This document shows, in pieces, positions 48,578 through 57,603 of a stretch of 64,000 bases of DNA. The stretch is taken from positions 62,001 to 126,000 of the forward strand of contig NZ_QPEX01000019.1 in the NCBI RefSeq assembly GCF_003335505.1. The letters run 5' to 3'. The stretch is from Bremerella cremea. Its GTDB lineage: Bacteria; Planctomycetota; Planctomycetia; Pirellulales; Pirellulaceae. The notes below the pieces were generated by a model. It was given only the letters and a program-made list of their open reading frames with translations. It ran no database searches and was not told the origin of the DNA. Position 1 is the stretch's first letter, and each line of letters starts with the position of its first letter. Position numbers and translations under genes: made by a program.

Positions 48578-49714
48578 GTGCCCGCCAAAGTCATTGAAGT
48601 CAAAGCAGCCGACGACCGTCGCGATGTGGTCCATCGTGCGGTGCAAGCATTAGCGGAAGGAGAAATCGTCGCCTTTCCGACCGAAACCGTCTATGGGCTT
48701 GCGGTTTCTGCGCTGAATTCCGATGCCGTCCATGCGCTAAGGCACGCTAAAGATCGCCCAGAAACCAGTCCATTTAGCCTTTGCGTGCCTGGGGCGGATA
48801 CCTTATGGGATTATGTCCCCAATGCCTCGCCACTGATGTGTCGCTTAGCTCGCCGCTGCTGGCCTGGGCCGGTTACCTTGGTGATGCCCTGCGACGAGGG
48901 CTCGGTCGTTTCCCGCTTTTGCCCCCAGGTTCAACAGGCAGTTTCCCCCAGCGGCTTGGTAGGTTTACGGGTTCCGGCTCACGACTTGATCTCGGAAGTG
49001 ATGCAATTCCTGCCTGGCCCCCTCGCATTGACCAGTGCCAATCGCTCAGGCGAACCTGACGCGATTCACGGAAAAGAGGTCGTGGAGAGATTAGGGAATC
49101 GAGTAGGATTGATCCTAGATGATGGAAAGTGCCGCTACGGACAACCTTCCAGCGTTGTTAAAGTCGCAGCCAATCACTTTCAGATTTTACGTCAAGGTGT
49201 TGTTTCGGAGAGTGTTTTGAATCACCTGAGTAGTTATTTCGTCCTGTTTGTTTGCACCGGAAACACATGTCGCAGCCCGATGGCTGAGGTCATTATGCAA
49301 AAGCATTTGGCGGACAAACTGGACACGACCATCCACCAACTTGACCAAAAAGGCGTCCTGGTCGCATCGGCAGGAATCGCGGCGTTCCCCGGCGGAAGAG
49401 CTGCTCCAGAAGCGATCAGCATCCTAAGTGCCCGCGAACTTGATTTGACCGGCCACGCCAGCCAACCCCTGAGCGATCGCTTGGTCGAACAAGCCGACTT
49501 AATCCTGACAATGACCTCAGGTCACCGCGACGCCATCTTGGCACGTTGGCCAGAAGCTCGTGATCGCGTACAAACCTTGAGCTGCGATGGGCGCGATATT
49601 GCCGACCCGATCGGTGGCTCGGAAGATGTTTACCGCCAATGCTTGGAACAAATCGAATCGGAAATCAAACTCCGGGTGAAGGACCTGGATCTCGACAACC
49701 TCCTCCCTTCCTAA
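48578..49714 (+). CDS. Fusion of threonylcarbamoyl-AMP synthase (YrdC/Sua5) and low-MW phosphatase
   Basis: The N-terminal part (about 1-205) is a YrdC/Sua5 domain that makes threonylcarbamoyl-AMP for tRNA t6A37. It has PTETVYGL, HAKDRP, a TSANRSG motif and SSVVKV. The C-terminal part (about 220-378) is a low-molecular-weight phosphatase with the loop CTGNTCRSP (C226, T230, R232) and D343 in DPIGG. Threonine at the T230 position is the feature that makes Bacillus YwlE an arginine phosphatase rather than a tyrosine phosphatase, so phosphoarginine activity is likely. It starts with GTG. rpiB follows 77 bases downstream, matching the Bacillus ywlC-ywlE-ywlF order. Confidence 0.88.
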   Translation: MPAKVIEVKAADDRRDVVHRAVQALAEGEIVAFPTETVYGLAVSALNSDAVHALRHAKDRPETSPFSLCVPGADTLWDYVPNASPLMCRLARRCWPGPVTLVMPCDEGSVVSRFCPQVQQAVSPSGLVGLRVPAHDLISEVMQFLPGPLALTSANRSGEPDAIHGKEVVERLGNRVGLILDDGKCRYGQPSSVVKVAANHFQILRQGVVSESVLNHLSSYFVLFVCTGNTCRSPMAEVIMQKHLADKLDTTIHQLDQKGVLVASAGIAAFPGGRAAPEAISILSARELDLTGHASQPLSDRLVEQADLILTMTSGHRDAILARWPEARDRVQTLSCDGRDIADPIGGSEDVYRQCLEQIESEIKLRVKDLDLDNLLPS

Positions 49715-49791
49715 TCTTTTCGTGTTCATAGTCGACGGCCCTAACTGCCGTTTGATGGTGAACCATCCTTATCAGACAAAACGTAGCTGCC

Positions 49792-50250
49792 ATGAAAATC
49801 GCGATAGGAAGTGATCATCGTGGATTTGAAGTAAAAACGAAGATCATTGAACACATCAAAAAACTTGGACACGAGCCGCTCGATTGTGGTACCCACGATT
49901 GCTGTGCGATCGACTACCCTGACATTGCCTCAGCGGTAAGCGAGAAAATCGTCCAAGGCGAGGTCGACCGGGGGATTCTGATCTGCGGTTCGGGCATCGG
50001 TATGGCGATTACGGCCAACAAGTTCCCCGGCGTGCGGGCGGCAACTTGTCACGATGACCTCACGGCCGAAATGAGCCGTCGCCATAACAACGTGAATGTC
50101 ATGTGCCTGTCAGCCGATTTGCTCGGCGAGCGATTAATCGACCGAATGGTCGATTTATGGATCAATACTGCCTTCGAGAAAGGTCGCCACCAGCGGCGTG
50201 TCGACAAAATCTGCGAAGTTGAGCGGCGATTCTCAAAAGACAATTCTTAA
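49792..50250 (+). CDS. rpiB: Ribose 5-phosphate isomerase B
   Basis: The 152-residue enzyme converts ribose 5-phosphate and ribulose 5-phosphate. It has SDHRGFEVK at the start, the catalytic cysteine in ILICGSGIGM, and the histidine in RRHNNVNVM. The C-terminal EKGRHQRRVDKI helix completes the family. It directly follows the Sua5/phosphatase fusion on the same strand. Confidence 0.95.
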   Translation: MKIAIGSDHRGFEVKTKIIEHIKKLGHEPLDCGTHDCCAIDYPDIASAVSEKIVQGEVDRGILICGSGIGMAITANKFPGVRAATCHDDLTAEMSRRHNNVNVMCLSADLLGERLIDRMVDLWINTAFEKGRHQRRVDKICEVERRFSKDNS

Positions 50251-50640
50251 GCGGCAGCCAAGCTCTATGTTCCAGCTTTGTGGTTGCCAGCGTGGCCTCG
50301 TCAAAAACCCCTGCTATTCACTACCGGTATAGCCCTCCTGTAATACCGCTTTTGCTAGCACGCCCCAGCTTGAACTTTTCTGGCAATTCGTAGCATAGTT
50401 CCTAGGAAAGAGGGGCGGTCTGGGCCGATTATTTGCAAAAACTTCGGCAAGGTGTTCCGTTTATAACGATCGCACTCTCGTCGGGCTTAATTCTGCATTT
50501 TTTCTCGCTCTCGGACGCGTTCCAAAATCTTGAAGCGAGAACGATTGTTGTTAGAGTCATCTAAACAGTCATCGCTATTTGAGCATGTGATGCGAACCCA
50601 GCACGCTTGCTTCGCCCCTTTTTCGGAAAGATTGTCTGGA
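50251..50640. other. Intergenic region between rpiB and an unknown gene
   Basis: GGCAGCCAAGCT (50252-50263) can pair imperfectly with AGCTTTGTGGTTGCC (50275-50289), a possible weak terminator for rpiB. The frame of the next gene can be extended upstream to 50530, but those codons look non-coding. Nothing else is supported. Confidence 0.4.
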
Positions 50641-51210
50641 ATGGTTCGGTTTCGTCGCCCCCATCCTGAAGACGTAGAACAGTTACTACTCAACGCAAAA
50701 TTGCGTGACGAGTTGGAGCCGTTCTTCGACGAGTCGCTGCAGATACTCGACAGCGGACGTGTTCCCATTCGCGTGGAAAACGAGTTTCTCACCGCAATTT
50801 TGGCCTGGGAGAGAGCCCCTGTTTTGCCAATTGCCCAATGGTTTACCCCCACCTTGGCTCCTCCCCGTTCCGATCAGCTATCGGCAGATGAACTGCATGA
50901 GTTGTTGTGGGACATCATCCAGAAACTCGCTTCGCGGCGAATCTATCTCGATTTCACAGATCACTTGAGCGACAACGAGCTGTACTGCATCGTCGTGCGG
51001 GACATTCTCCCCTCGCAGGAAAAGATGGTCGACCTGACTAGCCACTGCATTTTCTTCAACTGTGCTGAGTCGGACGCAGATCCAGATACCTGGCTAAGGT
51101 ACTACGCTTCGGAAGAAGAACGTCAAGGCTGGATGGAAGAGACGGGGCAGCCGTTACCCCCTGTCGAATGCTCGCCCTACCCACGTAAACTGCCGGGCAG
51201 AGCCCTCTAA
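50641..51210 (+). CDS. Unknown protein
   Basis: The 189-residue acidic soluble protein has no signal peptide. Distinctive segments are FRRPHPEDVEQLLLNAKLRD, ENEFLTAILAWERAPVLPI, DFTDHLSDNELYCIVVRDIL and a Pro-rich tail. The start is uncertain: an ATG at 50641 is taken because upstream codons look non-coding. Alternative in-frame starts are an ATG at 50590 and a TTG at 50530. No family is recognised; it looks like a conserved hypothetical. A strong two-armed terminator follows. Confidence 0.65.
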   Translation: MVRFRRPHPEDVEQLLLNAKLRDELEPFFDESLQILDSGRVPIRVENEFLTAILAWERAPVLPIAQWFTPTLAPPRSDQLSADELHELLWDIIQKLASRRIYLDFTDHLSDNELYCIVVRDILPSQEKMVDLTSHCIFFNCAESDADPDTWLRYYASEEERQGWMEETGQPLPPVECSPYPRKLPGRAL

Positions 51211-51239
51211 AGAAGCATTTCTCCTGAGAAAAAGCGGAC

Positions 51240-51302
51240 GTGAATTCCACCGAGTGCGGCTCTATCGCACCGGGGCATGGTGGACTTCACTTCGCTTTTT
51301 TT
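51240..51302 (+). terminator. Extended terminator with nested hairpin
   Basis: GTGAA-T-TCCACC (51240-51251) pairs with GGTGGA-C-TTCAC (51279-51290) with one mismatch. Inside lies a second stem, GTGCG (51254-51258) with CGCAC (51266-51270). TTCGCTTTTTTT follows to 51302. Confidence 0.75.
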
Positions 51303-51364
51303 ATGAACACATAAGATTGCGTGAGAAGTTGCCGGACTATTCGGCGTCCGGGCTTACGAGGGTT

Positions 51365-52054
51365 TTAAAGAGGGTTTTCCTGATGCTTTTTTTGCAACCA
51401 TTTCCGCGCAAAATAGGTAAGCAACAACGGAAACCCAGCGGAAATCCCTAAGGCGATGACAAGCCACTCTTGGTCGGAGGCGACCTGCCCGAAGGCTGCG
51501 TAAGCCACAGCAATTCCGCTATTGGCGAGAAGCACTGGCGCCCAAAACTTTCGCCAAGCCAACCCTTGAACGCCTAAGAGGACCACCGCTGCTTCGGCTA
51601 GGATAGGCAAGGGCCTGGTGATCACCAACGTCGCCACTCCCCAAGTATCGGCGAACTGACGAAGTGTCGTCGCATCGCCGTCCTCAAGCCAACGTTTTTT
51701 AATGGCTGGGCCCGCCATTTTTGCGAGGCCAAACCCCAACGCGGCTCCGACCGTCAAACCAGCAAAACAAACTAGGCTACCCACCAAAATACCTAGTTTA
51801 GCCCCAGCAATCGTGTTCACTAAACTTGATGGAACCGGCAAAAAAACATCGAAGGCAAGCAAACCGAACAAACCAATCGCCATAACTGCTGGACTGGTAT
51901 AGGTTTGCTGCCACGATTCGGCAGCTTGCTGCAGGTCGTGCCCCCAAATTACAAATGGTATAATCGGAATTGCGAGCGCTCCGGCCACGAGAGCGAGCAT
52001 TTTGAGGAAAGTTGGCATTCGATCTATTGTTGATTCCCCCAAATTTCGTGGCAT
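51365..52054 (-). CDS. VTT-domain (DedA/SNARE-associated) membrane protein
   Basis: The 229-residue multi-pass protein has the VTT/DedA-like pattern: FLPVPSSLVNTIAGAKLG with a loop, GAALGFGLAKMAG, and the re-entrant segment TRPLPILAEAAVVLLG. About five hydrophobic helices are present. VTT proteins transport or scramble lipids or act in undecaprenyl-phosphate recycling. The start may be the ATG at 52054 or 52018; neither has a strong ribosome-binding site. Confidence 0.82.
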   Translation of the reverse strand: MPRNLGESTIDRMPTFLKMLALVAGALAIPIIPFVIWGHDLQQAAESWQQTYTSPAVMAIGLFGLLAFDVFLPVPSSLVNTIAGAKLGILVGSLVCFAGLTVGAALGFGLAKMAGPAIKKRWLEDGDATTLRQFADTWGVATLVITRPLPILAEAAVVLLGVQGLAWRKFWAPVLLANSGIAVAYAAFGQVASDQEWLVIALGISAGFPLLLTYFARKWLQKKHQENPL

Positions 52055-52178
52055 ACGATTTTCAACTTAACTATCATTCGTACTAGGGTAGGATTACCTA
52101 AAGTACATCGCATTTCCCTCGAAACCAAGGTTCCGAGGTCGGTTCACCTTATAGCTTCCTGCAAACACGGAAAGAGTC

Positions 52179-52826
52179 ATGGTTCCAAGAACACTTCTGA
52201 CGGCACTGCTTCTGCCGCTTCTGGCAAGTTCCTGCTACGCACAGTACTACGGTGGCCCATACGGTTATGGGTACGGTTATTCGTCGACCGCTGAAGAAGG
52301 CGCCGCCCATGGTTTAGCCGACGTTGTACGAAGTGCTGGTTCGTACAATCTAGACACTTCTCGGGCGATGGTGAACGTTGAAGACGCGCGCAAGGCGTAC
52401 ATTCAGAATCGCGAGCTGGCTCAGGAAACTTGGTTTGATATGCGTCGTCGCAACGATGCCTATCGTGCCGAGAAGCGTGGTCCTGCTCCGACCAGCGAAC
52501 AGCTCTTCCGGATCAACGCCCAACGTGCTCCGAGTCGCCTGAGCGATGACCAAATCGATCCGGTTACGGGTGAACTTCACTGGCCGCTACTGCTCACCTC
52601 GGCGATCTACGATCCGTACCGCAAGGTGATCGACAACGGTTTCGAAACGCGCGCCCATCAAGGATCGATCAAGAGCTACGACAAGCAGCAAGATCTTGTG
52701 AAAGCGGTCAACAGCATGTACGACACGCTGAAAAAGCGAATTCGTGACTACGAACCTCAGCAATTTATTGATGCCAACCGCTTTATGGAAGCCTTGTCGT
52801 ACGACGTGCGTTTCCCTTCTAGCTAG
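52179..52826 (+). CDS. Secreted protein with Tyr/Gly-rich N-terminus, unknown
   Basis: The 215-residue protein has a signal peptide ending near SSCYAQ, then a Tyr/Gly-rich stretch (YYGGPYGYGYGYSS). A helical acidic/basic domain follows, with RAMVNVEDARKAYIQNRELA and a C-terminal TGELHWPLLLTSAIYDPYR. GGAAAGAG precedes the ATG. No family is known to me. It precedes the secreted HEAT-repeat gene in the same orientation. Confidence 0.72.
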   Translation: MVPRTLLTALLLPLLASSCYAQYYGGPYGYGYGYSSTAEEGAAHGLADVVRSAGSYNLDTSRAMVNVEDARKAYIQNRELAQETWFDMRRRNDAYRAEKRGPAPTSEQLFRINAQRAPSRLSDDQIDPVTGELHWPLLLTSAIYDPYRKVIDNGFETRAHQGSIKSYDKQQDLVKAVNSMYDTLKKRIRDYEPQQFIDANRFMEALSYDVRFPSS

Positions 52827-52898
52827 TGAACTGACGATACCTACACCTTTGATTTGCAACGCTCACTCTTCTCTATGAATTTGAAACTGGAGACGGCG

Positions 52899-54614
52899 AT
52901 GAAAGCCCGTTATATGGTTCTGTGTGCCGCGATGTTGTTTTGCGGCACCCTTTCGGCGGCTGAGCCAGATGTCGCCAAGCTAACTTCGGAATTGAAAGCA
53001 GGTGGCGAAGCGTCCTACCAAGCTGCCGATGACCTGGCCGACGCCCCAGCCGCCCAGGCCGTTCCCGCTTTGACGGCGGCTTTGGACTCGACAGACGTAG
53101 AACTACAGCGGCGAGCCGCCCGTAGCTTGGCCCAGTTTGGGAAGGAAGCGAAAAGTGCTGTCCCCAAACTTTCGCAGCTACTAGATAGCCCTGTGCCGAA
53201 ACTCCGTGCTTACGCAGCGTATGCATTGGGTAACATCGCCGACAATAAACTTGCCGCACTTCCTAAGCTGATCAAGCTGGTTGCGGACCAAGACGCGATG
53301 GTTCGCCGGAATGCCCTGGAAGCGCTCTTAGACCTTGATGTCGACTCGGAAGTCTCCTTACCGATTCTGGTGAATGTGCTGGAAAACTCGGACCCTGCGA
53401 TGGTGCTTCCGGTTCTCAACGAAATGGCAGAACAAGGTGAACGGGCCATTCCTCGCCTCCGGAAAGCGCTCAAGAACGAACGAGCCGCTTATTGGGCCTG
53501 CCTCGTTGCGGAAGCGATGGGCCCCAAAGCTGCTCCCCTGGTTCCGGATTTGACTGAAGTGCTGAGCAGTAAAGACCCCGGAACTCGTATGCACGCGTTG
53601 ATCGCACTGGGTGAAATCGGCCCGGCAGCGAAGCCAGCGTTGGATGCCGTTGTCAAAGCACTGGAAAACGACCCTGTTCCCGCAGTGAAGTACTCCGCCG
53701 CGTTCGCCCTCGCTTCGATGGAAGCTGAAAAAGCGACCGATGCCCTTAAGAAGGCTGCAGAAGGCGAAGATGCTTTCCTGACGCTGATCAGCTACTACGC
53801 CGTGGCAAAGCTGAACCCGAACGATACCATGATGGCCCAAACAGCGGCAACCTTCCTGGTCGAAGCGCTCAAGAACGAAGACGCCAACGTGCGGGCTGCT
53901 GCCGCTCACTGCTTGGTGAACTTGGACACCTCTCCGGAACTACTTCAGCCGATCTTGGCTGACGCCCTCCGTGATGCCGATCCACGCGTGGTCGCGAAGA
54001 TTACCGATGCCATCGTGAAAATGGGCCCCAAGGCCATGCCAGAAGTCCTCAAAGGGCTACAAGATGAAAAGCTACGCTGGATCTCGGTCAGCATCATTCG
54101 CCGCTGGGGTGAAGCCGCTCCGGAAGCAGTCAAGCCTCTCTCTGAGCAACTGTCCACGGAAGATGAGCAGTACCAAGGGGAAGTCCTGATGACGATTGGC
54201 GCGATCGGCGACAAATCGGCTGGTGCATTGGAAGCGGTTAAGCCATTCTTAAAGTCCGATTCGCGCGGCCTGCAGCTCAATGCGTTGTACGCCGTTGGCA
54301 AAATGGGCCAAGGGGCTCTCTCGGCAAAAGACGATATCATGCCACTGCTCGACAGCGAAGACAGCTTCACGAAGTTCGCGGCTGCTTGGGCTTTGGCCAA
54401 TATCGCTCCTGAAGATTCTGCCGCAGCCGAGAAAGCGGTTCCTATCTTGACGCTATCCCTTAGCGAGACCGAGCAAGGTTATACCCCTAGCGAAGCCGCT
54501 AAGGCGTTGGCCATGTTCGGCGACAAAGCGAAGTCGGCTTTGCCCGCCTTGAAGAAAGCAGCTGACGCCGGCAACGAGTCCGCCGCTGCAGCTGTGGAAA
54601 CGATCTCGAAGTAA
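52899..54614 (+). CDS. Secreted HEAT-repeat protein
   Basis: The 571-residue protein has a signal peptide (MKARYMVLCAAMLFCGTLSAAEP) and then a continuous HEAT-repeat solenoid. Repeat units are visible as AVPALTAALDSTDVELQRRAARSLA-type helices throughout. Two long helix pairs late in the protein have the same pattern. The ATG at 52899 has GGAGA upstream. HEAT-repeat proteins bind partners; no specific partner is shown. A strong terminator follows. Confidence 0.85.
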   Translation: MKARYMVLCAAMLFCGTLSAAEPDVAKLTSELKAGGEASYQAADDLADAPAAQAVPALTAALDSTDVELQRRAARSLAQFGKEAKSAVPKLSQLLDSPVPKLRAYAAYALGNIADNKLAALPKLIKLVADQDAMVRRNALEALLDLDVDSEVSLPILVNVLENSDPAMVLPVLNEMAEQGERAIPRLRKALKNERAAYWACLVAEAMGPKAAPLVPDLTEVLSSKDPGTRMHALIALGEIGPAAKPALDAVVKALENDPVPAVKYSAAFALASMEAEKATDALKKAAEGEDAFLTLISYYAVAKLNPNDTMMAQTAATFLVEALKNEDANVRAAAAHCLVNLDTSPELLQPILADALRDADPRVVAKITDAIVKMGPKAMPEVLKGLQDEKLRWISVSIIRRWGEAAPEAVKPLSEQLSTEDEQYQGEVLMTIGAIGDKSAGALEAVKPFLKSDSRGLQLNALYAVGKMGQGALSAKDDIMPLLDSEDSFTKFAAAWALANIAPEDSAAAEKAVPILTLSLSETEQGYTPSEAAKALAMFGDKAKSALPALKKAADAGNESAAAAVETISK

Positions 54615-54644
54615 ACGCGTTCGTTTCATCCCCTGGAAAAGTAT

Positions 54645-54684
54645 GAAGAGGCCACCATACGGCATGGTGGCCTCTTCTTTTTTT
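54645..54684 (+). terminator. Intrinsic terminator after the HEAT-repeat gene
   Basis: A perfect 14-bp stem (54645-54658 with 54664-54677), a 5-base loop and a run of T to 54684. Confidence 0.93.
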
Positions 54685-54828
54685 GCTAGCAACGCGACTC
54701 CGGCAGACGTCGGGGGCAACTTGAACTGATCTTTCCTCAAAAGTCAGTTTTTGCTAGTAATTCTGAGCCGACACTATTTCTTGAGTATGGAAGCCAGAAA
54801 GAAGTTTCGCATGTTAGGCAAGGATGCC

Positions 54829-57432
54829 ATGAAGAACATTTATTTACGTTTGGCCGTGATTGGTGGAGTGGTTGCTTTGGGCGCCACCGCAATCGGACAA
54901 TCGATGATGGCATCTCGGGCCAATCCAGATCCGGAGCCAATCGAAGTTTCACAAGCAGCTAAGCCAGAAGGCACGCCCACGCCCGCCGTGCCCCCCTTCC
55001 CCGATTCGAAGGTGAGGCTGGCCTCGAACGATGCGCCAACCGAGGCCCCCACAGCCGAGTCATCGCCTGCGGGTGGTTCAATCCCTCAGCCTCCGGTATC
55101 TCGTTTCCGCTTCAACGATTCCCCAGCGGCAGAAACGGCCACAACAGCTGAAAACCCTGCAGCAAGTCCCACTGCAGCGACCGTCGGGGATGGAAGTTCA
55201 CCACCAAGTCGCTTCAGTCAATTCCTCAGTAATCCCAATACATCCGCAGCAGAAAATCCTGCGGCAACCATGGCAGAAGAAGCTCCGGAAGCCGCAACCA
55301 CTGCTTCCACAGGAAGCCGATTCAATTCCAATGCCGATTCTCCCACCCAGCCAGCAGCTCCTCCGGTCTCACGTTTTGGCAATCCTGCTGCTCAGCCAAG
55401 CGGCGTAACGCCTCCGAATCCCCAAAGCTTTGCAGCAGAATCCAGCAACACCATGGCACCTCCGCCGGTCCGCTTTCAAGCTGGCGCGGCGGCAATGGCC
55501 GCAGAAGCAGCGGAACAAGTGACCGCTGCCGCTAGTGATATCGCCGCCGAAGCCAATGGCGTTGTCGAGGAAGCAACCGTCGCCGCCCAAGGTGCCGTTG
55601 AAAATGCAGGGTCTCGCTTTTCCTCGATGGTAAACTCCGCCGCGCAGTCAATCAGCGACCAAGCTGACACCGCTGCCGGGGCAGTGCAGGAAAGAATTCC
55701 TAGCACGATGGAAACGCAGCCTAGCTACGGGGCCAGTGCTTATCCGTCCTCAAACAGCATGCCGTCGAATCCGAACCGTTTCTCGGCCTCGCCTGCTCCG
55801 GCAGCCTCAGCGCCGTCCGCTGCAGCTTCAGTTCAGCCGAGTGTGATGGGCTCGACGGTATCGTCCGATTACAACAGCACGCGTGGCTTCTCGGCAACGC
55901 AATCCCCTGCAGCCACGCCGATGGCTGCCGAGCCTACCCCGGCAGCAATCAGCCAACCACCTGCGGCCCGTTTCGCTGAACAGCCAACGACAATTGCATC
56001 ACGTTCGGCACCGCCTGTTACCGGAATGTTGGTCTCTGCACGTCCAGGTGAATCCCGCTGGGAAGGCGATCAAACCCCCAGCATCCGCCTCGAAAAAATT
56101 GCCCCTCCTGAAGTTCAAATTGGCAAGGTCACAACCTTCGAACTGCATGTCGAAAACAACGGTCGTGTCGAAGCGTCCAACGTTGTCGTCCATGACATGG
56201 TTCCCGCCGGCACCAAACTCGTCTCGACCAGTCCAGAAGCCGAGCCTGGTCCGAACGGCACCTTGGTTTGGAACCTGGGCACGCTTCAACCGCGCGAGCG
56301 TAAGTCGCTCAAGCTGGAAATCCTTCCCTTGGAAGAAGGAGACATCGGCAGTGTCGCCAGTGTGACTTTCGCGGCCATAGCTTCCGCCAAGTCGGTTGTT
56401 ACCCGTCCAGATCTCAAGGTAACCCAAGCGAGTTCCGCCACGGTACTAGCTGGAAATCAGTTAGGAATTACCATTACCATTAGCAACCCCGGCACCGGTG
56501 CGGCCACAGGGGTGGTGCTTGAAGAAAATGTCCCAGCAAACTTCTCGCATCCTGCCGGAAAAGAACTCGAATTTGAAGTCGGCACGTTACGCCCAGGCGA
56601 ATCGCGTCAGTTAGATCTGGTCCTCAATGCTGTCAGCGCTGGCCGCGTGCAAAATATTCTGCATGCCCGTGCGGATGGCAATCTGTCTCAAGAAGCCGCG
56701 ATTGACCTAGAAGTGATCGCCCCGAAACTGGCGGTCGCGATGAGTGGTCCTAAGCTTCGTTATCTCGAACGCCCAGCCAAGTACACCGTTGAGGTAAGCA
56801 ACCCCGGCACGGCCCCGGCTCACGAGATCGACTTGGTCACGTACCTTCCTAAAGGCTTGAAGTTTGTCGAAGCAAACAATGCTGGCCAATACGACGCCAC
56901 CCGGCACGCCGTGTTTTGGAACCTACAGGAACTGCCGCCGGCGCAAAGTGGTACCGTCGAACTTGTTGCCCTGCCGATCGAACCTGGTGCGCAGCGTCTG
57001 CGAGTGGAAGGGACCGCCAGCAAGGGGCTTAGTGCCGAGGATGAATCAACGGTGCAAGTCGAAGGCCTCGCCGCCATCTTCTTTGAAGTCGCTGACTTGG
57101 CCGACCCGATCGAAGTGGGCAAAGAAACAACCTACGATATCAAGATCGTCAATCAAGGTTCCAAGGAAGCCACCAACGTTCAGGTAGTCGCCGAGATCCC
57201 TGCTGGCATGCGAGGGCTTTCTGCCAACGGCGAAGCACAGGGACAAATCCAAGGTCAAAAGGTCATCTTCCAACCGATCTCGCGGATCGAACCCAAGCAA
57301 ACGGTTCGCCTCAAGATCCAAGTGCAAGGAACGATGCCAGGCAACCAACGGATTAAAGTCCAAGTCTCGACCGACGGGATTCCTGCTCCGATCACCAAAG
57401 AAGAAAGCACCACGATCTACACCGATCGGTAG
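54829..57432 (+). CDS. Secreted DUF11-repeat protein with long low-complexity region
   Basis: The 867-residue protein starts with a signal or anchor segment (AVIGGVVALGATAIGQSM). About 370 residues rich in Ala, Pro, Ser, Thr and Glu follow; no simple tandem repeat is seen there. Four DUF11-like beta-sandwich units follow, starting near residues 419, 528, 625 and 742, each about 105-115 residues long. They show recurring [GN]-[KR]-x-[VT]-[TN]-[FY]-x-[LIV]-x-[VI] and NNGR/NPGT turns. The layout resembles OmcB-like cysteine-poor wall proteins. The start is uncertain (54787, 54811 or 54829); AAGGA before 54829 supports the last. Confidence 0.8.
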   Translation: MKNIYLRLAVIGGVVALGATAIGQSMMASRANPDPEPIEVSQAAKPEGTPTPAVPPFPDSKVRLASNDAPTEAPTAESSPAGGSIPQPPVSRFRFNDSPAAETATTAENPAASPTAATVGDGSSPPSRFSQFLSNPNTSAAENPAATMAEEAPEAATTASTGSRFNSNADSPTQPAAPPVSRFGNPAAQPSGVTPPNPQSFAAESSNTMAPPPVRFQAGAAAMAAEAAEQVTAAASDIAAEANGVVEEATVAAQGAVENAGSRFSSMVNSAAQSISDQADTAAGAVQERIPSTMETQPSYGASAYPSSNSMPSNPNRFSASPAPAASAPSAAASVQPSVMGSTVSSDYNSTRGFSATQSPAATPMAAEPTPAAISQPPAARFAEQPTTIASRSAPPVTGMLVSARPGESRWEGDQTPSIRLEKIAPPEVQIGKVTTFELHVENNGRVEASNVVVHDMVPAGTKLVSTSPEAEPGPNGTLVWNLGTLQPRERKSLKLEILPLEEGDIGSVASVTFAAIASAKSVVTRPDLKVTQASSATVLAGNQLGITITISNPGTGAATGVVLEENVPANFSHPAGKELEFEVGTLRPGESRQLDLVLNAVSAGRVQNILHARADGNLSQEAAIDLEVIAPKLAVAMSGPKLRYLERPAKYTVEVSNPGTAPAHEIDLVTYLPKGLKFVEANNAGQYDATRHAVFWNLQELPPAQSGTVELVALPIEPGAQRLRVEGTASKGLSAEDESTVQVEGLAAIFFEVADLADPIEVGKETTYDIKIVNQGSKEATNVQVVAEIPAGMRGLSANGEAQGQIQGQKVIFQPISRIEPKQTVRLKIQVQGTMPGNQRIKVQVSTDGIPAPITKEESTTIYTDR

Positions 57433-57452
57433 ACAAAGATTTCTAGCAAAGG

Positions 57453-57484
57453 AAAAGGGCAGCAAAATCGATGCTGCCCTTTTT
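57453..57484 (+). terminator. Intrinsic terminator after the DUF11 gene
   Basis: AAAAGGGCAGCA (57453-57464) pairs perfectly with TGCTGCCCTTTT (57472-57483) around a 7-base loop, and the T-rich end runs to 57484. Confidence 0.92.
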
Positions 57485-57603
57485 ACGTTGCTTCTATCAG
57501 CACCGACGATTTCTTCGCTACGGTGGCAACCGCCAAAGTCCTGCAGGAGGTCAAGATCACTCTGCGGCACGAGCCATCGAACCACACAAGAGCTAACTGT
57601 CTT

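Noticed and set aside
55030..55990. Alanine/proline-rich stretch that looks repetitive
   Set aside because: Protein-level low complexity within the DUF11 gene; no regular DNA repeat or spacer pattern, so not a CRISPR array or tandem repeat.
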